64,000 bases of DNA, taken from Juglans regia. Taxonomy: Eukaryota; Streptophyta; Magnoliopsida; Fagales; Juglandaceae. The notes under the pieces were generated by a model. That model was not told the DNA's origin, did not search any database, and worked only from the letters and a program-made list of their open reading frames with translations. Below, piece by piece: positions 36,908 to 58,272 of this stretch. The translations under genes and the position numbers were made by a program. Location: the NCBI RefSeq assembly GCF_001411555.2, contig NC_049904.1:23883370-23947369 (forward strand). The letters are read 5' to 3'. Position 1 is the first letter of the stretch. Each line of letters opens with the position of its first letter.

Positions 36908-39641
36908 GCCTCTCAGAATGAATTTATGATGAATCCAATCCTCTACTGGAATTTAAGAGGTCTTGGTACCTCTAGGAGAAGACTTATTAAACTGGTTAGG
37001 AAATTTAAGCCAAGCATAGTGGCAATTGTCGAACCTTTCAGCTCTGACATCCATATGGTTAGACTACAAAATTGGATACGCTTGGAGGGATGTGTTTCCA
37101 ATGTGGTGGAAAGCTCTGTTTGCTTTGGGATAAAAGGATAAATGTTTCGCTAGTAGGTGTGAATAAACAGTCCATTCCATTCTTGCAAAGGTGGGATCTC
37201 AGCAAGTGCTCATTACTAGTGTTTACACTAAATGCCTATATGGAGAACGTAGGAGCTTGTGGTCAGATTTGCTGGGAATTAATCCTGTTTCAGTCCCATG
37301 GATTGTGCTGGGTGACTTTAATATTATTTGTAGGGATGGTGAACGCAGAGATGGAAGACCAGGTCAGTGACAGTAATGGAGGATTTCAATAACTTTATTG
37401 ATGCTACGGGGCTATCGGAGATGAATAGTGAAGGAAATAAGCTTTCATGGTGTAATGGCCACCTTGGAATTGCTCGGAGTTGGGTGCAGCTGGATATATC
37501 ATTGGTCAACTCCTCATGGAACTTGGCTTTTCAAACGGCATCGCTTTTGTATATTCCTAGAACAACCTCAGATCACTCCCCTTTGGTTGTAGCCATTGTA
37601 CAAGACTCAACAAAATATGGCTTTCCCCCTTTTAAATTCCAACAAGTGTGGACTAGCCATCCTTATTTTAGGGACTGTGTGCGCTCAGCTTGGGACAAGG
37701 AAGCTCATGGGCATGTTATGGTTCGGCTAGCCTCAAAATTAAAAACCCTTAAAGGCTGCCTCCATGTGTAGAACAAAGAAGTGTTTGGGTGGACTACGGA
37801 TCACATCAAATGGCTTGAAGAAAGGGCCATTTTGCTGGAAACTAAGTTACAAGAAGATTTCACGAATGACACGAAGCTTAATTTTCTTGGGACAAAAATG
37901 GAACTAGATACTTGGATGAGTCAGGAAGAAACCAGGTTAGCCCAACAAGCAAAACAATCCTGGTTAGAACAAGGGGAAGCCAACTCAATTTTCTTCAAGG
38001 CTTTAGCGTCCAAAAAGCATAAGGTCATCCGTGAGATGAAGAAAAGTGATGGGGTTTGGCTAAAATCATCGGAAGAAGTTCATCAAGGAGCGACAGATTT
38101 CTTCCAAACCTTCTTTGCCCCGAAAAATTCTGGAGTCCCACCGGAAGAAGTTCATCAAGGTAATTTTAGATGTTGATAACTCTAGTTTTCTAAAGCTCCC
38201 TTCAATCCAAGAAGTTAAAGCCGCCTTACTCTCCATTCCAAGTGATAACAGTCCCGGCCCGGATGGCTTTGGTTCGGATTTCTATAAATCTTGCTGGGAT
38301 ATTGTGAGTAAGGACGTGGTAGAGGCAGTGCATGAAATCTTCAAAGGATCCCCCCTTCCGAAATTTTTTGCTACGTCTTTTTTAGTCTTAATTCCGAAGG
38401 TGGACAACCCAAAGGAGTTTGACAAGTTTCGCCCCATCAGTCTCTGTTCCGTGTTTTATAAAGTTCGCACGAAGATTCTTGTTGGGTGTCTATCCCCTTT
38501 GCTTTCCAGGATGATTTCTCCTGAACAGGGAGAGTTTATCCCAAGCAAAAGCATCTTTGAGAACATAAGCCTCACTCAGGAGATGATCCATAGTATCAAT
38601 AAACCAGTTCGGAGTGGAAATGTGGTGTTAAAATTGATATGGCTAAGGCAAACGATAGTGTTGATTGGAATTTCTTACTTCACGTTTTATCTGCTTTTGG
38701 TTTTTTTGAACTGGTATGTGCCATCTTCAAACTGTGTATTTCTTCACCATAGTTCTTAGTGGTAATGAATGGAACTCCAAAAGGCTTCTTCCAAGGAGAC
38801 TGGGGCTTACGTCAAGGGTATCCTATTTCCCTGTACCTCTTTATCGTGATGGAAGAAGTCTTGTCCAGGCTCCTAAAAAAAAAATTCCAGGAGAAAAACA
38901 TAACGTCTTTCAACCACCCGCGCGATGCACCACTTATCTCCCACCTTTTGTATGCGGATGATATTGTACTTTGTAAATGGTAGCAAAGCATCAGTAAGAG
39001 CCATTGCCAGAACGTTGAAGATATATGAAACATGGTCTGGCCAGAAGGTGAATAAAGACAGGTCCTCTATCATATTTTCAAAGCATATCACAGTTGCTAG
39101 AAAGAGATCCGTGCTTCGTATTACCGGTTTCTCTGAGGGAACCCTCCCTTTTAAATATTTGGGTGTTCTAATTATTTATGGAAGACTAAAATTGGTTCAC
39201 TTGGATGAAGTAGTTGGAAAGATTCGGGAGAGGATTGATGGTTGGAAGGCAAGACTCCTTTCCAACAGGGCAAGACTTCTCCTTATTAAGCATGTCCTTA
39301 GCAGTATTCCTATCCATTTACTCTCCATTTTGCAGGAAGGCAAACCAAAGAAACATTGGAGAGCTTGGGATAGGATGTGTAAACCCGTGCAAGAAGGTGG
39401 AGTTGGGATTCGTAACATTGCTGAAACTCAGAAAGCACTACACATGAAATTCGCTTGGAAGATTCTAATGGAGAATTCCCAGTGGTCTCGGTTCTTCAAA
39501 GCAAAATATGTGAAGTCAAACCATATATCTCTGGTGAATCTGACAAAAGGCACAAGATTTTGGAAAATGGTTATTAAAAGCATGTCAAGTATCATTGAAC
39601 ATTCAAAATGGAAAGTAAAAAATAAGGAGTTGTCCTTCTAG
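36908..39641 (+). pseudogene. LINE endonuclease and reverse transcriptase, broken
   Basis: The apurinic-type endonuclease starts at NPILYWNLRGLGTSRRRLIK, with acidic residue in IVEPF, VLGDFNI near 37310 and the closing TTSDHSPLVV at about 37561. RT follows: SPGPDGFGSDFYKSCWDIV, FRPISLCSVFYKVRTK, QGEFIPSKSIFENISLTQEM, GDWGLRQGYPISLYLFIVME, and an intact LYADDIVLC box near 38949. The downstream region has FKYLGV and RARLLLIKHVLSSIPIHLLS. A 17-base GAAGAAGTTCATCAAGG sequence is repeated at about 38073 and 38145. At least six stops or shifts split the region. Confidence 0.85.
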
Positions 39642-39899
39642 AATGATAAGTGGTTGGGCGAGGATGCACTGGGGAAGCTTTTACCTATTAACGGCTCCCA
39701 TAGGCTTCAAGTGAAGGAATGTTTCTTGGAGTCGGGTTGTGATTTAGACATGCTTAACAGTCTAGTAGAGGTCGGTAAAAACAGAGAAAATAGCAAATCG
39801 GTTGAGTAAAAGCAAGGAAGGGGAGGACATTTTGGTGTGGACTACCAAGGAGGATGGGAAATTCTCCACGTGAAGTGCCTGGGAGTGTATTCGTGTTAA

Positions 39900-40966
39900 A
39901 ACCCCGAAACAAACATGGGCTACGTAGATATGGCATGCAAGTCTACCAAAAAATATTGTGACAACCATGTGGAATGCTATGAACAGTGCTCTAAGTGTGG
40001 ATGAAAAAATTCGGAAAGTTGGAATCCCAGTGGTATCACAGTGCAACTGTTGCGCTCAAGGGGCATATGAGGATCAAAGCCATGTGCTTGCGGCAGGGGA
40101 AGTAGCTCAGCTCATTTGGTCGAGATGTGTAGCATTTGTAGGAATGAATCATGTACCAACTAGGAGCTGGCGGGACACAGTCGAAGCCTGGTTTACTAAG
40201 GCAATAAAATCATCAACAATGGGGCAGCTTATTGTTATAATCCCTTCCATTCTAACATGGAAACTCTGGACTAGGCGTTGCAAAGTACGGATCGAAGATG
40301 TGGTGGAATCAGCTGAGGATGTTTGGCGTAGCTTGAAGTACTAGATTGCCAAAGTTGTGGGAAAGCTTAAGTCCAAAAAATCTTTGACAAGCTGTGATGT
40401 ACAGGTGCTTGAAGACATGAAAATCCCCTATAACTCGATAACAAGGAAGTCTACTCAAGTAGTTACATGGCTGAGACCGCAACATGGTTGGATGTAGACG
40501 GGAGCTCCCAAGGGAATCCGGGACAATCGGGGCTAGTGGTGTGATTCAAAATGATCAAGGAAAACTGGTGATGGCCTTTTCGGAGTCTCTAGGTCAAGGC
40601 ACAAGCAATTATGCAGAATGCTTGGCACTCCTTCATGGGGGTACGTTTTCTAAAGAACCTATGCATCGCAAGGGTTGAAATAGAAATAGACTCGTTGGTT
40701 GTAGTAAACCGGCTAAAATCTTCCTCTTGTGGAGTTTGGTATCTTGAGGAGTATTGGGATGAGATTCAAGCTACTTTTCGGCAGATTCAAGTTACTTTCT
40801 GACATATTTTTAGACAAGGTAATGCACCTGCAGATTTTCTTGCTCAAATGGGATCCAAAGGCTCCTCATACAGATGGATGTCTTCTAGGAACATACCACA
40901 TCTTCTCAAAGGACTATTGCATAGAGATAGTTTGGGACTTCCCTATATTAGACAAACTCGTTAGAT
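39900..40966 (+). pseudogene. LINE zinc-binding and RNase H C-terminus, broken
   Basis: 39958-40344 encodes the RT-associated zinc region (CNCCAQGAYEDQSHVLAAGE, VAQLIWSRC). RNase H begins near 40470 (TWLDVDGSSQGNPG, then SGVIQNDQGKLVMAFSE), continues at 40611 (EIEIDSLVVVNRLK) and ends with FRQGNAPADFLAQMGS, with frame breaks in between. The catalytic aspartates in VDGSS and EIDS are still visible. Confidence 0.8.
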
Positions 40967-41100
40967 AGGATGTTGTTTCTTTCTTTATGTTATGTTTATC
41001 TTGAATGTTGTAAACATGGTTTTCCCTCCACCAAGTGAGGTTTATCAATAAATTTCCAGAGGTGCCGCCCTCGTTTATATAAAAAAAATATATATAAGAG

Positions 41101-41999
41101 TAACTATAGAGAGACATTTCTTTTACCACTTTTTTACGAATTTTTTTTTAAATGAATGTGTTTTTATAAAATAGAATTGTAAAGGAATTATAAAAGTGAG
41201 TTGCCTTCATCATTTTCGTACGTATAAATATAAGAGAAATGATATTTACAGTATTAGGCTATGCAAGTTCTGCGTATCTTTTTTGAAAAAAATGAATAAA
41301 TATAAGATCCATATAAAAATAATAATTTTTTTAATGGTGAACCCCATTTTTTTAAAGGTAGTGCGCAGAATTTATATATTATAGGACTGCATTTAGTATT
41401 ATTTTAAATATAATGTAATATTGCAAATAAAATATTTTGGATTAGAGGAAAAAATAATGAGAAACAAAACACCAAAACATGAAAGGAGAGGCTTAGAAAA
41501 AGTCCATATAAGAGCATTGGCATTGGACTAATCAAATGAGTCTAATTTTCAAAATTTGATGAATTTATATTTAAAATCACTACATTAGATTCACCAAACA
41601 CTAAAATTTGAAACTTTGAGCTATAATACATTACAATTCATCTTCAAATTTGAAGACTCACTATTCACACTCTATAACCATTATTTTATTTACTTAAATT
41701 ATTATTTCTCAATTTTGAGTCACAATATATTTAAGTTGGAAAATAATAATTTAAGTATCAAATTAAATTATTAATTAATATATAATTAGTATAATTGAAA
41801 AATATGAAAAAAATAAATTAAAAATATTATTATTAAAAAATAGTATTATATTATTATTTTGATTAATTTAATGTTTAATTTAATATAGAGTTATGATGAG
41901 GGAAGTTTTAAATTTTTGAAAAATATATATTTTTATTAAATTTTAAAGATAAATTTAATGAAATGAATGGTCTAAAATTGAAACAAGTCCTTTAGTCCA
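41101..41999. repeat. MITE-like sequences upstream of the katanin-like gene
   Basis: 41235-41395 belongs to the AATGATATTTACA...TTTAGTATTA family also at 25318 and 26120. 41508-41999 begins AGAGCATTGGCATTGGACTA, is AT-rich with TTTAATTTAATATAG-type words, and ends GTCCTTTAGTCCAACG; its start resembles the 57705-58272 element. No gene seen. Confidence 0.5.
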
Positions 42000-42317
42000 A
42001 CGTGGTTTGGTCCACGTCCTCGGTCCTCACTAGTCACTCCTCAGTCCTCGAGTCACAGCATTCCAATTTCCAACTATCTCGAGTCTTCTTGACCGCGTTT
42101 TTCTTCTTCTTCTTCTTCTTCTTCCCCTTTTTTTATTCCGTTTTCTATCACGTGCAAGGCGCGTCCCCCTGTTTCTTTCTTCCTCTCCTTTCTACTTGTT
42201 TGTTTATGCGCTAGCTGCAGCCTGTTGCTAGCTACACGCCAGTGACGCCGCGAACAGAGCAGAGAGAATTTCAGAAAGCTTTCTGTTTTGTTCTCTCGCA
42301 GATTCAAATCTAACTCC
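42000..42317 (+). promoter_or_regulatory. Promoter/5' leader of the katanin-like gene
   Basis: GC content rises just after the MITE zone. A (TTC)n tract lies at about 42102-42124, followed by a pyrimidine-rich stretch and CTCTCGCAG before the ATG. No clear TATA box was identified. The transcription start cannot be fixed from sequence alone. Confidence 0.4.
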
Positions 42318-50711
<8,394 letters not shown>

Positions 50712-51886
50712 AGGCCCCATAACCTTGCTCCTTCAACCGTGAAATGTGTATGTCCAAGTTTATTTCTTTTATCAGATGGTTATCATTTCATTAACAACCT
50801 CAATTTTCAAGCAGTGTGTTGTTTATAGTTGCCAGAGTAGACATTGAATATTCACATACCTCAATTCTTTGCATTCCCTTAGACCATACGTATATTTCAT
50901 ATTGTGAATATGTTTGACTAAAAAAAGAATAAACATATTTGAGTGTATTTGAAGAATATACCCCTGCTTCCTTTCTTCTTTTCCATCCTTGGCTTCTTTT
51001 GTTTCAATGAAGCTGTTTTACGAGGCTTTTTCTTTCTTTCTCTCTCTTTTATTAATCATTTCAGACACAGCTAGAACCTCATTCAACAATTTAAATGGAA
51101 CGTGTTTGAGGTCAGAGTTATTTATGGGAACCTCTTCACCACGTAGTGTTCTTATATAACTGTTGCTAAGATTATTTTCCAAATTAAAATAGTTTTACTC
51201 AACATTTGTTTTAAGCATCATGTCCGTTTAATGTTAAACGTTCGCATATTACGTAGATAATGGGAAGTGATCTTTGCCTATCGACCCCTTTATTCATAGA
51301 TGAGTTGGAATAATTTTAAATGAGTTAAATAAAATATTATTTTTTAACATTATTATTATTGTAAGATTTAAAAAAATTAAATTATTTATTATATTTTATA
51401 TAAAAATTAAAAAAAATTTATAACGATGAAATGAATTCGAATCCAAACTAGAGTGGCGTTTTTGTGAGATTTTCTTTTTCCTTTATAAAATCTTTTAATA
51501 AATATAAAATAAAATACAACCATGATTAGTATGAAAATTGTTTTGAAAAAGACTTCGGTCATTTTAAAAATTGTTCCTAACATTTGAACCAAGGGCCTAT
51601 TCCATGTGAAGAGGTAAAGATGATGTAAAAAGGAGCAAACTTTATTTATTTATTATTGACAACATGGGTCCAAGAACAAAGTCTCATCTAATTCCAGTGA
51701 CAGTTCTCCACAAGTGCATTAAAGTAATTTAAGAGAAAGTTCATCTAATCTAATGAACTTTAGAAATTATTTGTATTTAAAAAAATTCAAACCTTAAGCC
51801 TGAAGGGGGCATAAAAGCCCGTACCGCTTGAGCCAACTTAGGTTAAAAGGAACAAACTTACGAGAGAAGAAAGATTAGAAAGCTAT
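50712..51886. other. 3' flank of the katanin-like gene and spacer
   Basis: The first few hundred bases are the probable 3' untranslated region. 51296-51450 is a fragment of the GTTTGGATGTTGA-family MITE (GATGAGTTGGAATAATTTTA, then CGAATCCAAACTAG). No other gene signal. Confidence 0.5.
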
Positions 51887-54800
51887 TGTAACACCCGGTC
51901 CAGCCAAACTACTTTACAGAATGTTTTGGATTTATAAAACTTTTTAGAAGAGAGTTTAGACCTAAGATATTTTTGGTGGTATAAAATTTTTTTAATAGGT
52001 TGATAATTAGGTTTTAAAGTCTTTAATGGATCAAGTGGATGTTCATTAGAAAATTTATAGGATAAGTGTATTTATTTTAGGTTGAGTAAAGATCCAAAAC
52101 TTTAGATAAAAGCCATGCAATAATCTCGTTAAGGGTTCAAGACGTGGTCCTAAGTATATATATTTTATTTTTTTATTTTTATTTTTTTTACTTTATGTTA
52201 TGTTATGTTATTTTATTTTATCTTCTTTTCTTTTCTTTTTAGACGTAAGAAACCGGTCCGTGGAATTGTTTTCTAGACACCATCGCTCAGTTTGTGTCCA
52301 TCTTCCTTTTTCATGCAGTGTTCTCATCCTCTCCTCTAGGTTTCTTATCTCCTTACTATTTATATATCTTATATATATGTGTTAAGCATCCTCAGCGCCG
52401 CTGCCCTCTCTTCATGCTTTCAGCCATTTAAACTCATCTGAGCTTCCACCCCCAACCTCAGTGCAAACCACAACCTTTTCTCAGAAAAACACCAAACCGT
52501 AAGGCTCGGTTTGCTTCCAGTAAATGCCACCCCAAAGCTAATCCGCGTGCCGCGATGCCACCAAGCACCGTCCGCCTCTGTACCTCAACCACTCTGAGTC
52601 CACCCCCCCAACCGTGCCCAGCCACACTAAGTCCACCCCTCAAGCCGTGCACCACCACCCTCTCCGTGTAAACTTTACCTTGGTTGCACCACCGAAAAGC
52701 AGAGCAACAGCCAGCAAACGAGTCGCCACCTTTCCCTCGGACCTAGCCCACGCGGAACCTCAGCCTTGTAGCCGCCTCCCAACGCCCCGTAGCCTCCATT
52801 AGAAGCCTCAGAATACTCTGTTTTAGTTGCCTAAAACAGAGCAGCATCCAAGCCGCTGCAGTCACGCTCCATTGGGAGCTACACTGTACCGTGCCCCCAC
52901 AAAAACCGCCGGCAAGGACCTTCCATCACCCCGGTCCGCCGCACACTGCCTCATCCTACGGTGAGCTCGCACCACTTCCAGTGGTGGTCCTTGCCTTTCA
53001 GTCTCTCCCTCGTTCTCTCACTGTGTGTCCCTCTCTCGTCTCTCTCTCTTGCTCTCGCAGCTAGTGACCAAGCGCCACCCTCGTCCGCCGTAGCCAGCCC
53101 CCAGCTCCACGCCGTCGTGCTCCCCCACCTCTCCGTAAGTGCTTCCGCCGCACTGTGTTAAGCTTTCCTTTCTGTGTACATATATATATATATATATATA
53201 TGCGAATGTATACGTAATTTTATGTTAACTTAATAGTGGGAAATAATATTATTTTGTTTTCTTTTTATTTTTTCTATCCTCTTATAGTACGTCTCTAGCG
53301 ATAGTGTTTAGGGTGTTAGCTTAATTAAGTTTATGTTATGTACTTCAATTTGAAATCATGAGTATATTGCGTGGGTTGTAAAGTATGTTTTATTTAGACA
53401 TAGATGCGTGGATTTATTTTGTTAAATGGGTATTTTTTAAAGGGCTAATATTTTATTGGAATAGTTAGTAAGTAGACTGATAAGTAACACTTAAAAAGAA
53501 TATTTTAAAATATTTTTTTAAAATATCCTTTTTAAAAGAATATCTTTGTTTTATTATTATTTAAACAAAAGTATGAGTTTCTAATTATAATGATTTTGTT
53601 ATAGTTATGTTACTTTGTATTATAAATTATAGTAAGATCTCTTTTGTAAATAAATTAGAAATTTAATGTTTTAGTTGGAGTTATTATGTTGGATATTGAT
53701 GAGTTTAGAAAATGATGGTATTGTGAGAATTATGAGAATTTTAGGTTTTGAGAATTTAAAATAGGTTCCTTTAGCAATTTAGGTTTAAATATCGAAATAT
53801 GCGATTGATTGAAAATTTACGGGAATTACGTGATTTTTTATAGGTGACGATTAATATTTGTTCGACATTTTGAGGAATTCTCGAAAAGCTAAGAAGTCTA
53901 GGTAAGCGGGGTTCCTATGTTAGATTTGCATAAAAATAAAATGGACTGAGATTGATTTTTGAAAATATGCATGTTTTGTTATGAAAAGATATTTGAACTA
54001 CCTCAATTATTTGTTACTCATGAGATTTTGTTCAAGAATAAAATATTTTCGGGCATGACTGGTGTAGACATGAGCTATTTTGCATTTTGTTTCTGAACTG
54101 TGCAAAAGAGAGCAAATATGAAAATTTGTGCATAAAATTATGTTTTGTGATTTCTAAAAACTTTGTTCTGTTTCGAAGATGTTCCGTACTCCAATATGAT
54201 ATGATTTCTGGAAACTCTGTTATGTTCTGAAAATGTTATGTACTTTAAAATGATGAAATTTCTAAAAGCTTCTGGCATGACATTCTGAATCGGGATGTGG
54301 TTTGTGGATGGTGACCTATTTGACCTACCACGGGTGCTAATAGTGGCTTCTGTTTGGGTTGGTACCAACTGTTCTGTTTCTGGTGCACCCACTTTGAAAA
54401 CAAAATGATTTTCTGGTGGTCTTTCCTGTGTGCACACTCGGGGCTCCGAGAATAAATAAGGGGAATATTCACATTCTGTTTCTGCTCGGTTAGCTACCGG
54501 GATTTGCACAACCCTACCACGGGGGTTAAACATGGCCTCTGATGCGATATGATGCTCTGGTACGATGGTAGTCAGTTATGTTATGCCAAAAGAATTTGAA
54601 TAAGAATATTTTTCAACTTTCGCTCTGATATTTTTATAACATGTTCTGACTCTGCATTCTGAAAATAAAGTATTTTGTTCTGCATTCTGAAATCTGTAAA
54701 TGCTCATGTTTGCATAATAGTATATATTCTCTGCTTACTGAGTTATTGATAACTCACCTCTTATATTCATAATGTGTTTCAGATAATTTTGATGCAACAA

Positions 54801-55136
54801 CTGAGAATCAGGAATAAGAAATACTTGAAAGTTTTGTGGATCATAGAAGACTAAGTGCCTTAGGGTACAATGACTTTTGGAGAGTCTTTTGGTAACGTTG
54901 ATATTTTATGTGATTTTGATATTTTGAATAATGAATATTTCTAGTCTTTGTAGAAAAGTTTTATGTATATCAATGAGACACCACTGATGTGCCCTTATGT
55001 AGGAACATTAATATTTGTGTTGAACGAATAAGTTAATATGTTATAGAGACTCTGATTTATTTTAAAAGTATTATTTAAAAATGATTTTTAGGTGATATAA
55101 GTTAACTCTCCGGACCCTCGTGATCATGACGTTACA
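51887..55136. mobile_element. Putative solo LTR or non-autonomous LTR element
   Basis: The block starts TGTAACACCCGGTCC and ends GGACCCTCG...GACGTTACA, i.e. TG...CA with a longer inverted match TGTAAC/GTTACA. It is flanked on both sides by GCTAT (51882-51886 and 55137-55141), an exact 5-base duplication. The 3250 bases contain no recognisable retroviral domain, and I saw no internal LTR pair. A GC-rich pyrimidine/proline-coding-like zone (52390-53160) follows a TATATAT tract, as in a promoter plus leader; the 3' half is full of TGTTCTGAAAATG-like words. A solo LTR of a long-LTR Gypsy lineage fits best. Confidence 0.7.
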
Positions 55137-55381
55137 GCTATACAAACAAAATTTAAAGAAAGCAAAAGATGATGCAATAGAACTTGGTAACAAAGAAAGA
55201 AAACAATCCAAAACACGATGTTAGTACACACTGAAGACGAGATTATAGCCCCCTAGATAATAACCATCATGAGTGGACCACCAAACCATTACGAAACCAT
55301 GTATACGCCAACATCCAAGTTACACAAAACACCATCCAGTCATAACTATCAAAACTTCCCTCCATAGTCTATAGTCTAATC

Positions 55382-57013
55382 TCAAGGATATCCCTTTGAA
55401 GGGTCGGCTGTTTTGCCAGACCTCGCATCAGTCCATGCTTTTGCAATTGTTCGTTTCATTTCATCGTCCCCTTCCTCGTACATATTCTGCAATTTTCAAA
55501 TCAAGATACAAGAAAAGAAAATAAGAACTCTTACAACAGAAACATATAATATATGCGCAGATGTTTCGAGACATGGCTAACCCCAGATACTGTAAACATG
55601 AACTAGACAAATTGGGATGCTAATCTTATGCATTTTAAGGATGAAGTGGGTGATCATGCACATCCGTTGCTATGAACAAAGCAAGGAGAAACTCACTTTC
55701 ATTAAATCCATGATTCCAGCCATGGGGTCCCGATCTTTATCCAGATTTGGTTTCAACTGTTAGATAAAAGTGCAATTAGTTGACTATGTTCCAAAGGCAA
55801 AATATATAATCCAGCTGAAGTACCTCTCACAGCAAACAATTTAATTTACCTTGTCCTCTTTAAACTGCAAATCTAACCAGTTCCCTTTTGAAGCTTTGAA
55901 CAATGTGATAATCACCCTTGTAGGCTTAACTACCACCTTACACTTATCCGGAATAATCTCCTTGTTCAATTTAGCTATGGCACATCGGTAGTTCTTCCCT
56001 TGGACATCATGAAATTTGACATCAATGGACGTTGGCTTAAGCTCAGTTTCGATTTTTTCATGCTCAGCTCCCTCAAGGGATACATATATCTGTAGGGCGG
56101 CAGAATCAACATTAGAGCAACCAATGTTATACTTGTTTTGATGCCTTTCAACGCTTTGATGTCTATTTTGCTTCGAGGTTATAGAGAACCTAATATTTAG
56201 TAGCTTTATTAAAACCCCTTTTCAGAAATAAAAAAATCAGTTATTACCTTGACTTTGTCATTGTCCTGATCCCAGCTGAATGATCCGAGTGTAACATATT
56301 TCAAAGCCGGGTCCGAGGACACCTTAGGTGCAGTTGAAATAGGAATTGGAATTTGCGAGAGCGGCGCGGAGACAGTCTCTTTTGACAACTGCAATGGGAG
56401 AATCAAGAGCAGGTCAGAGTTCACCAAAGCCGCAGGGATGGATATGAAAACGGCATGTACAAGCATAAGCTGCTCGCATATAACAACAAAAAGGGATGAA
56501 TGCGCTATCTATCTGATCAAAGCGCATCAGTGACGCTCACTGATTGCCTTCATGTTCAGTAAATTCGACCAATAAATATTTGAAAAAAACAAATCACTTT
56601 CTTAGAAGATTGCTAATCTTTACCACTTCCACTGACAAAAGTATAAATCAAGAAAACGTAGGGAAACAATAAACGATAGTTCTCTCCAAATCAAATATAT
56701 ACGTGCATATCTATAAGACTGATAAAAGTCGCATAGTTGTAGTAGAAACAAGAAATTCACTGCTTTCAGTAAAAGCAAATCGAAACATTTAAATTCCAAA
56801 ACACTCACGAAAAGGAAGCAAAAATCCGGGCGTTCCTAAACAACAATCTCATCAAAATGGCAGAAACACTAGGTTCAATAAGAAAGAAGAAAGGAGGAGG
56901 ACCATCTGGAGGTTGCGGATCTCGGAGGAGATGAAAGAGACGATTCGAGGCCTCTTGGCGATGCTTTGGAGGTGACGAAGCTCTTCCAAGTCTAGAGCCA
57001 ATTCGTCCGCCAT
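55382..57013 (-). CDS. Calcyclin-binding protein (CacyBP/SIP-like)
   Basis: Five exons on the minus strand: 57013-56903, 56388-56248, 56089-55850, 55756-55697, 55486-55382, all with GT/AG borders, joining into 218 residues, the usual length. N-terminus MADELALDLEELRHLQSIAK is a helical Siah-interacting-type segment (1-37). A CS domain (about 68-160; VTLGSFSWDQDNDKVK, DVKFHDVQGKNYRCAIAKLN, VVVKPTRVIITLFKAS) is followed by an SGS domain (about 160-218; DRDPMAGIMDLMK, MYEEGDDEMKRTIAKAWTDA). In animals the protein links S100 proteins and Siah1 to ubiquitin ligase complexes; in plants it is an uncharacterised SGS-domain protein (compare Arabidopsis At1g30070, from memory). Probably cytosolic or nuclear. 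No defect seen. Confidence 0.94.
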
Positions 57014-57171
57014 TTCTTCTATCACACTTTCAAAACTTCGGTCTTTTCAAAGCTCACTTCCGCTGCTCTCTGCGGAGGCCCTCCTTTTTGTAGGGCCTTT
57101 CGAAACAGAGAACTAGAGAAGGTTCTGGACTAGTGGAGGATTTGCTTAGGCTATAAGAAATCGACACATAC

Positions 57172-57430
57172 AAATGTTAAGGAAAATGCTATTCCTCCAG
57201 AAGATTTCCACCGAAAATTTCTACCGAAAATGTATTTTATATTTTTTTTATTTTTTTATTTTTACTTAGTGATTAAAGAATGTTTTTAAATGAATTTATA
57301 ATTTTTTTATATTTTTTAAAAATATTTAAAGTGTTTAAAAAAATGATTGAAAAAAAAGAAAAAAAAAAAAAAAACATTTGCCTTTCGGTAGAAGATTTCG
57401 GTGGAAATCTTCTGTGAGTGTAGCAGTTCT
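57172..57430. mobile_element. MITE with paired AGAAGATTTCCACCGA arms
   Basis: Left arm GCTATTCCTCCAGAAGATTT, CCACCGAAAATTTCTACCG; right arm TTTCGGTAGAAGATTTCGGT, GGAAATCTTCTGTGAGTG, its near complement. The core is AT-rich with a long A run at 57348-57374. It shares TTTTTACTTAGTGATTAA with 14740. Confidence 0.7.
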
Positions 57431-57704
57431 CAAATGTTAATGAGAGCGTGGCAGCCTAATTTGGGTATCAAGTATTCTATCATCATTATTATTATTTATT
57501 TATTTATTTATTATTATTTACAAACAATTCAGTTACAATACCCGTCATTGGATATCCATTACGGAATCATCTAACGGGATTAATGTCACGTCACTTTTAT
57601 ATTATTAAAAAAAAAAAAAACTCATTTCAAAAAGCCATCTCACCTACGCGCCAAACTCATTCCAAAAATATATTCGTAAAAATCTTATTTTCATAACCGA
57701 CAGA

Positions 57705-58272
57705 GAGTATTTTTATTGGATTAGCTAAAAGTTAAATCTAATGAGAATTTAGCTATTAAGTCATAAAATAGTTCACATTGAAATAGTTATATTCTAAATA
57801 TTTGAAATATAACTACAGTAATATCTAAAATTATTTTTAAATTTGAAAGGAACTATTCATTCATCAAATCTATTTTATATTCTTTTTTCTCTCTCCCTTT
57901 AATATCAATTATTTCTCTCTCCATTTTAAATGTCAATTGAAAAAAATATAATTAGAATACAATTATTAATTAATATATAATATTATGAATAGTAAAATAT
58001 GATAAAATAAAATAAATTCATAATTAAAAAATTAAAATTTTTTTAAAATTATTAATTACTCATTACTATATAATGAATAAATGAATAATCCAATGTGAAG
58101 ATTTGATGTAAATAGTCAAAGTTAAATTCATCTTATATTATTTTATTGTCATATAATGAAAAAATAGCTATTCCAATGTAGAAACTTATGTGAATGTAAT
58201 AGCTAAATATTAAATTCATCTCACATTCATAAAAAATATACTTTAATTTTAACTAATCCAATAAGAATGCTC
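57705..58272. mobile_element. MITE, GAGYATTYTTATTGGATTAG ends
   Basis: Left end GAGTATTTTTATTGGATTAG; complement of right end GAGCATTCTTATTGGATTAG. Inverted similarity continues for about 30 bases (CTAAAAGTTAAA against TTAAAATTAAA). The interior is AT-rich and repeats GAATAGCTAT-like and CTATTCATTC-type words. No coding capacity. Confidence 0.75.

Larger units (their letters stand above)
35550..41091 (+). mobile_element. Near full-length LINE, decayed
   Basis: ORF1-like, endonuclease, RT, zinc-binding and RNase H segments follow in order on the plus strand. The 3' end has an A-rich tail (TATAAAAAAAATA, 41077-41090). Similar sequences flank it: TACATATAAGAGCA on the left (ATATAAGAG at 35541-35549) and TATATATAAGAGTA on the right (ATATAAGAG at 41092-41100), a plausible target duplication matching at 12 of 14 bases. 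The first bases (GGGCTATGGCTCAACGTCAC, GCTGCCGCCGGGCCC) are GC-rich as in a LINE leader. Many stops and frame breaks make it inactive. Confidence 0.85.

Noticed and set aside
52458..53161. Several proline/alanine-rich frames in the 51887-55136 block
   Set aside because: Explained by the C-rich composition of the LTR-like leader; no conserved motif.
56209..56466. Minus-strand frame starting MLVHAVFISIPAALVNSDLL
   Set aside because: Its first part is intron read-through upstream of exon 2 of the CacyBP-like gene; the acceptor CAG at 56391-56389 explains the true exon start.
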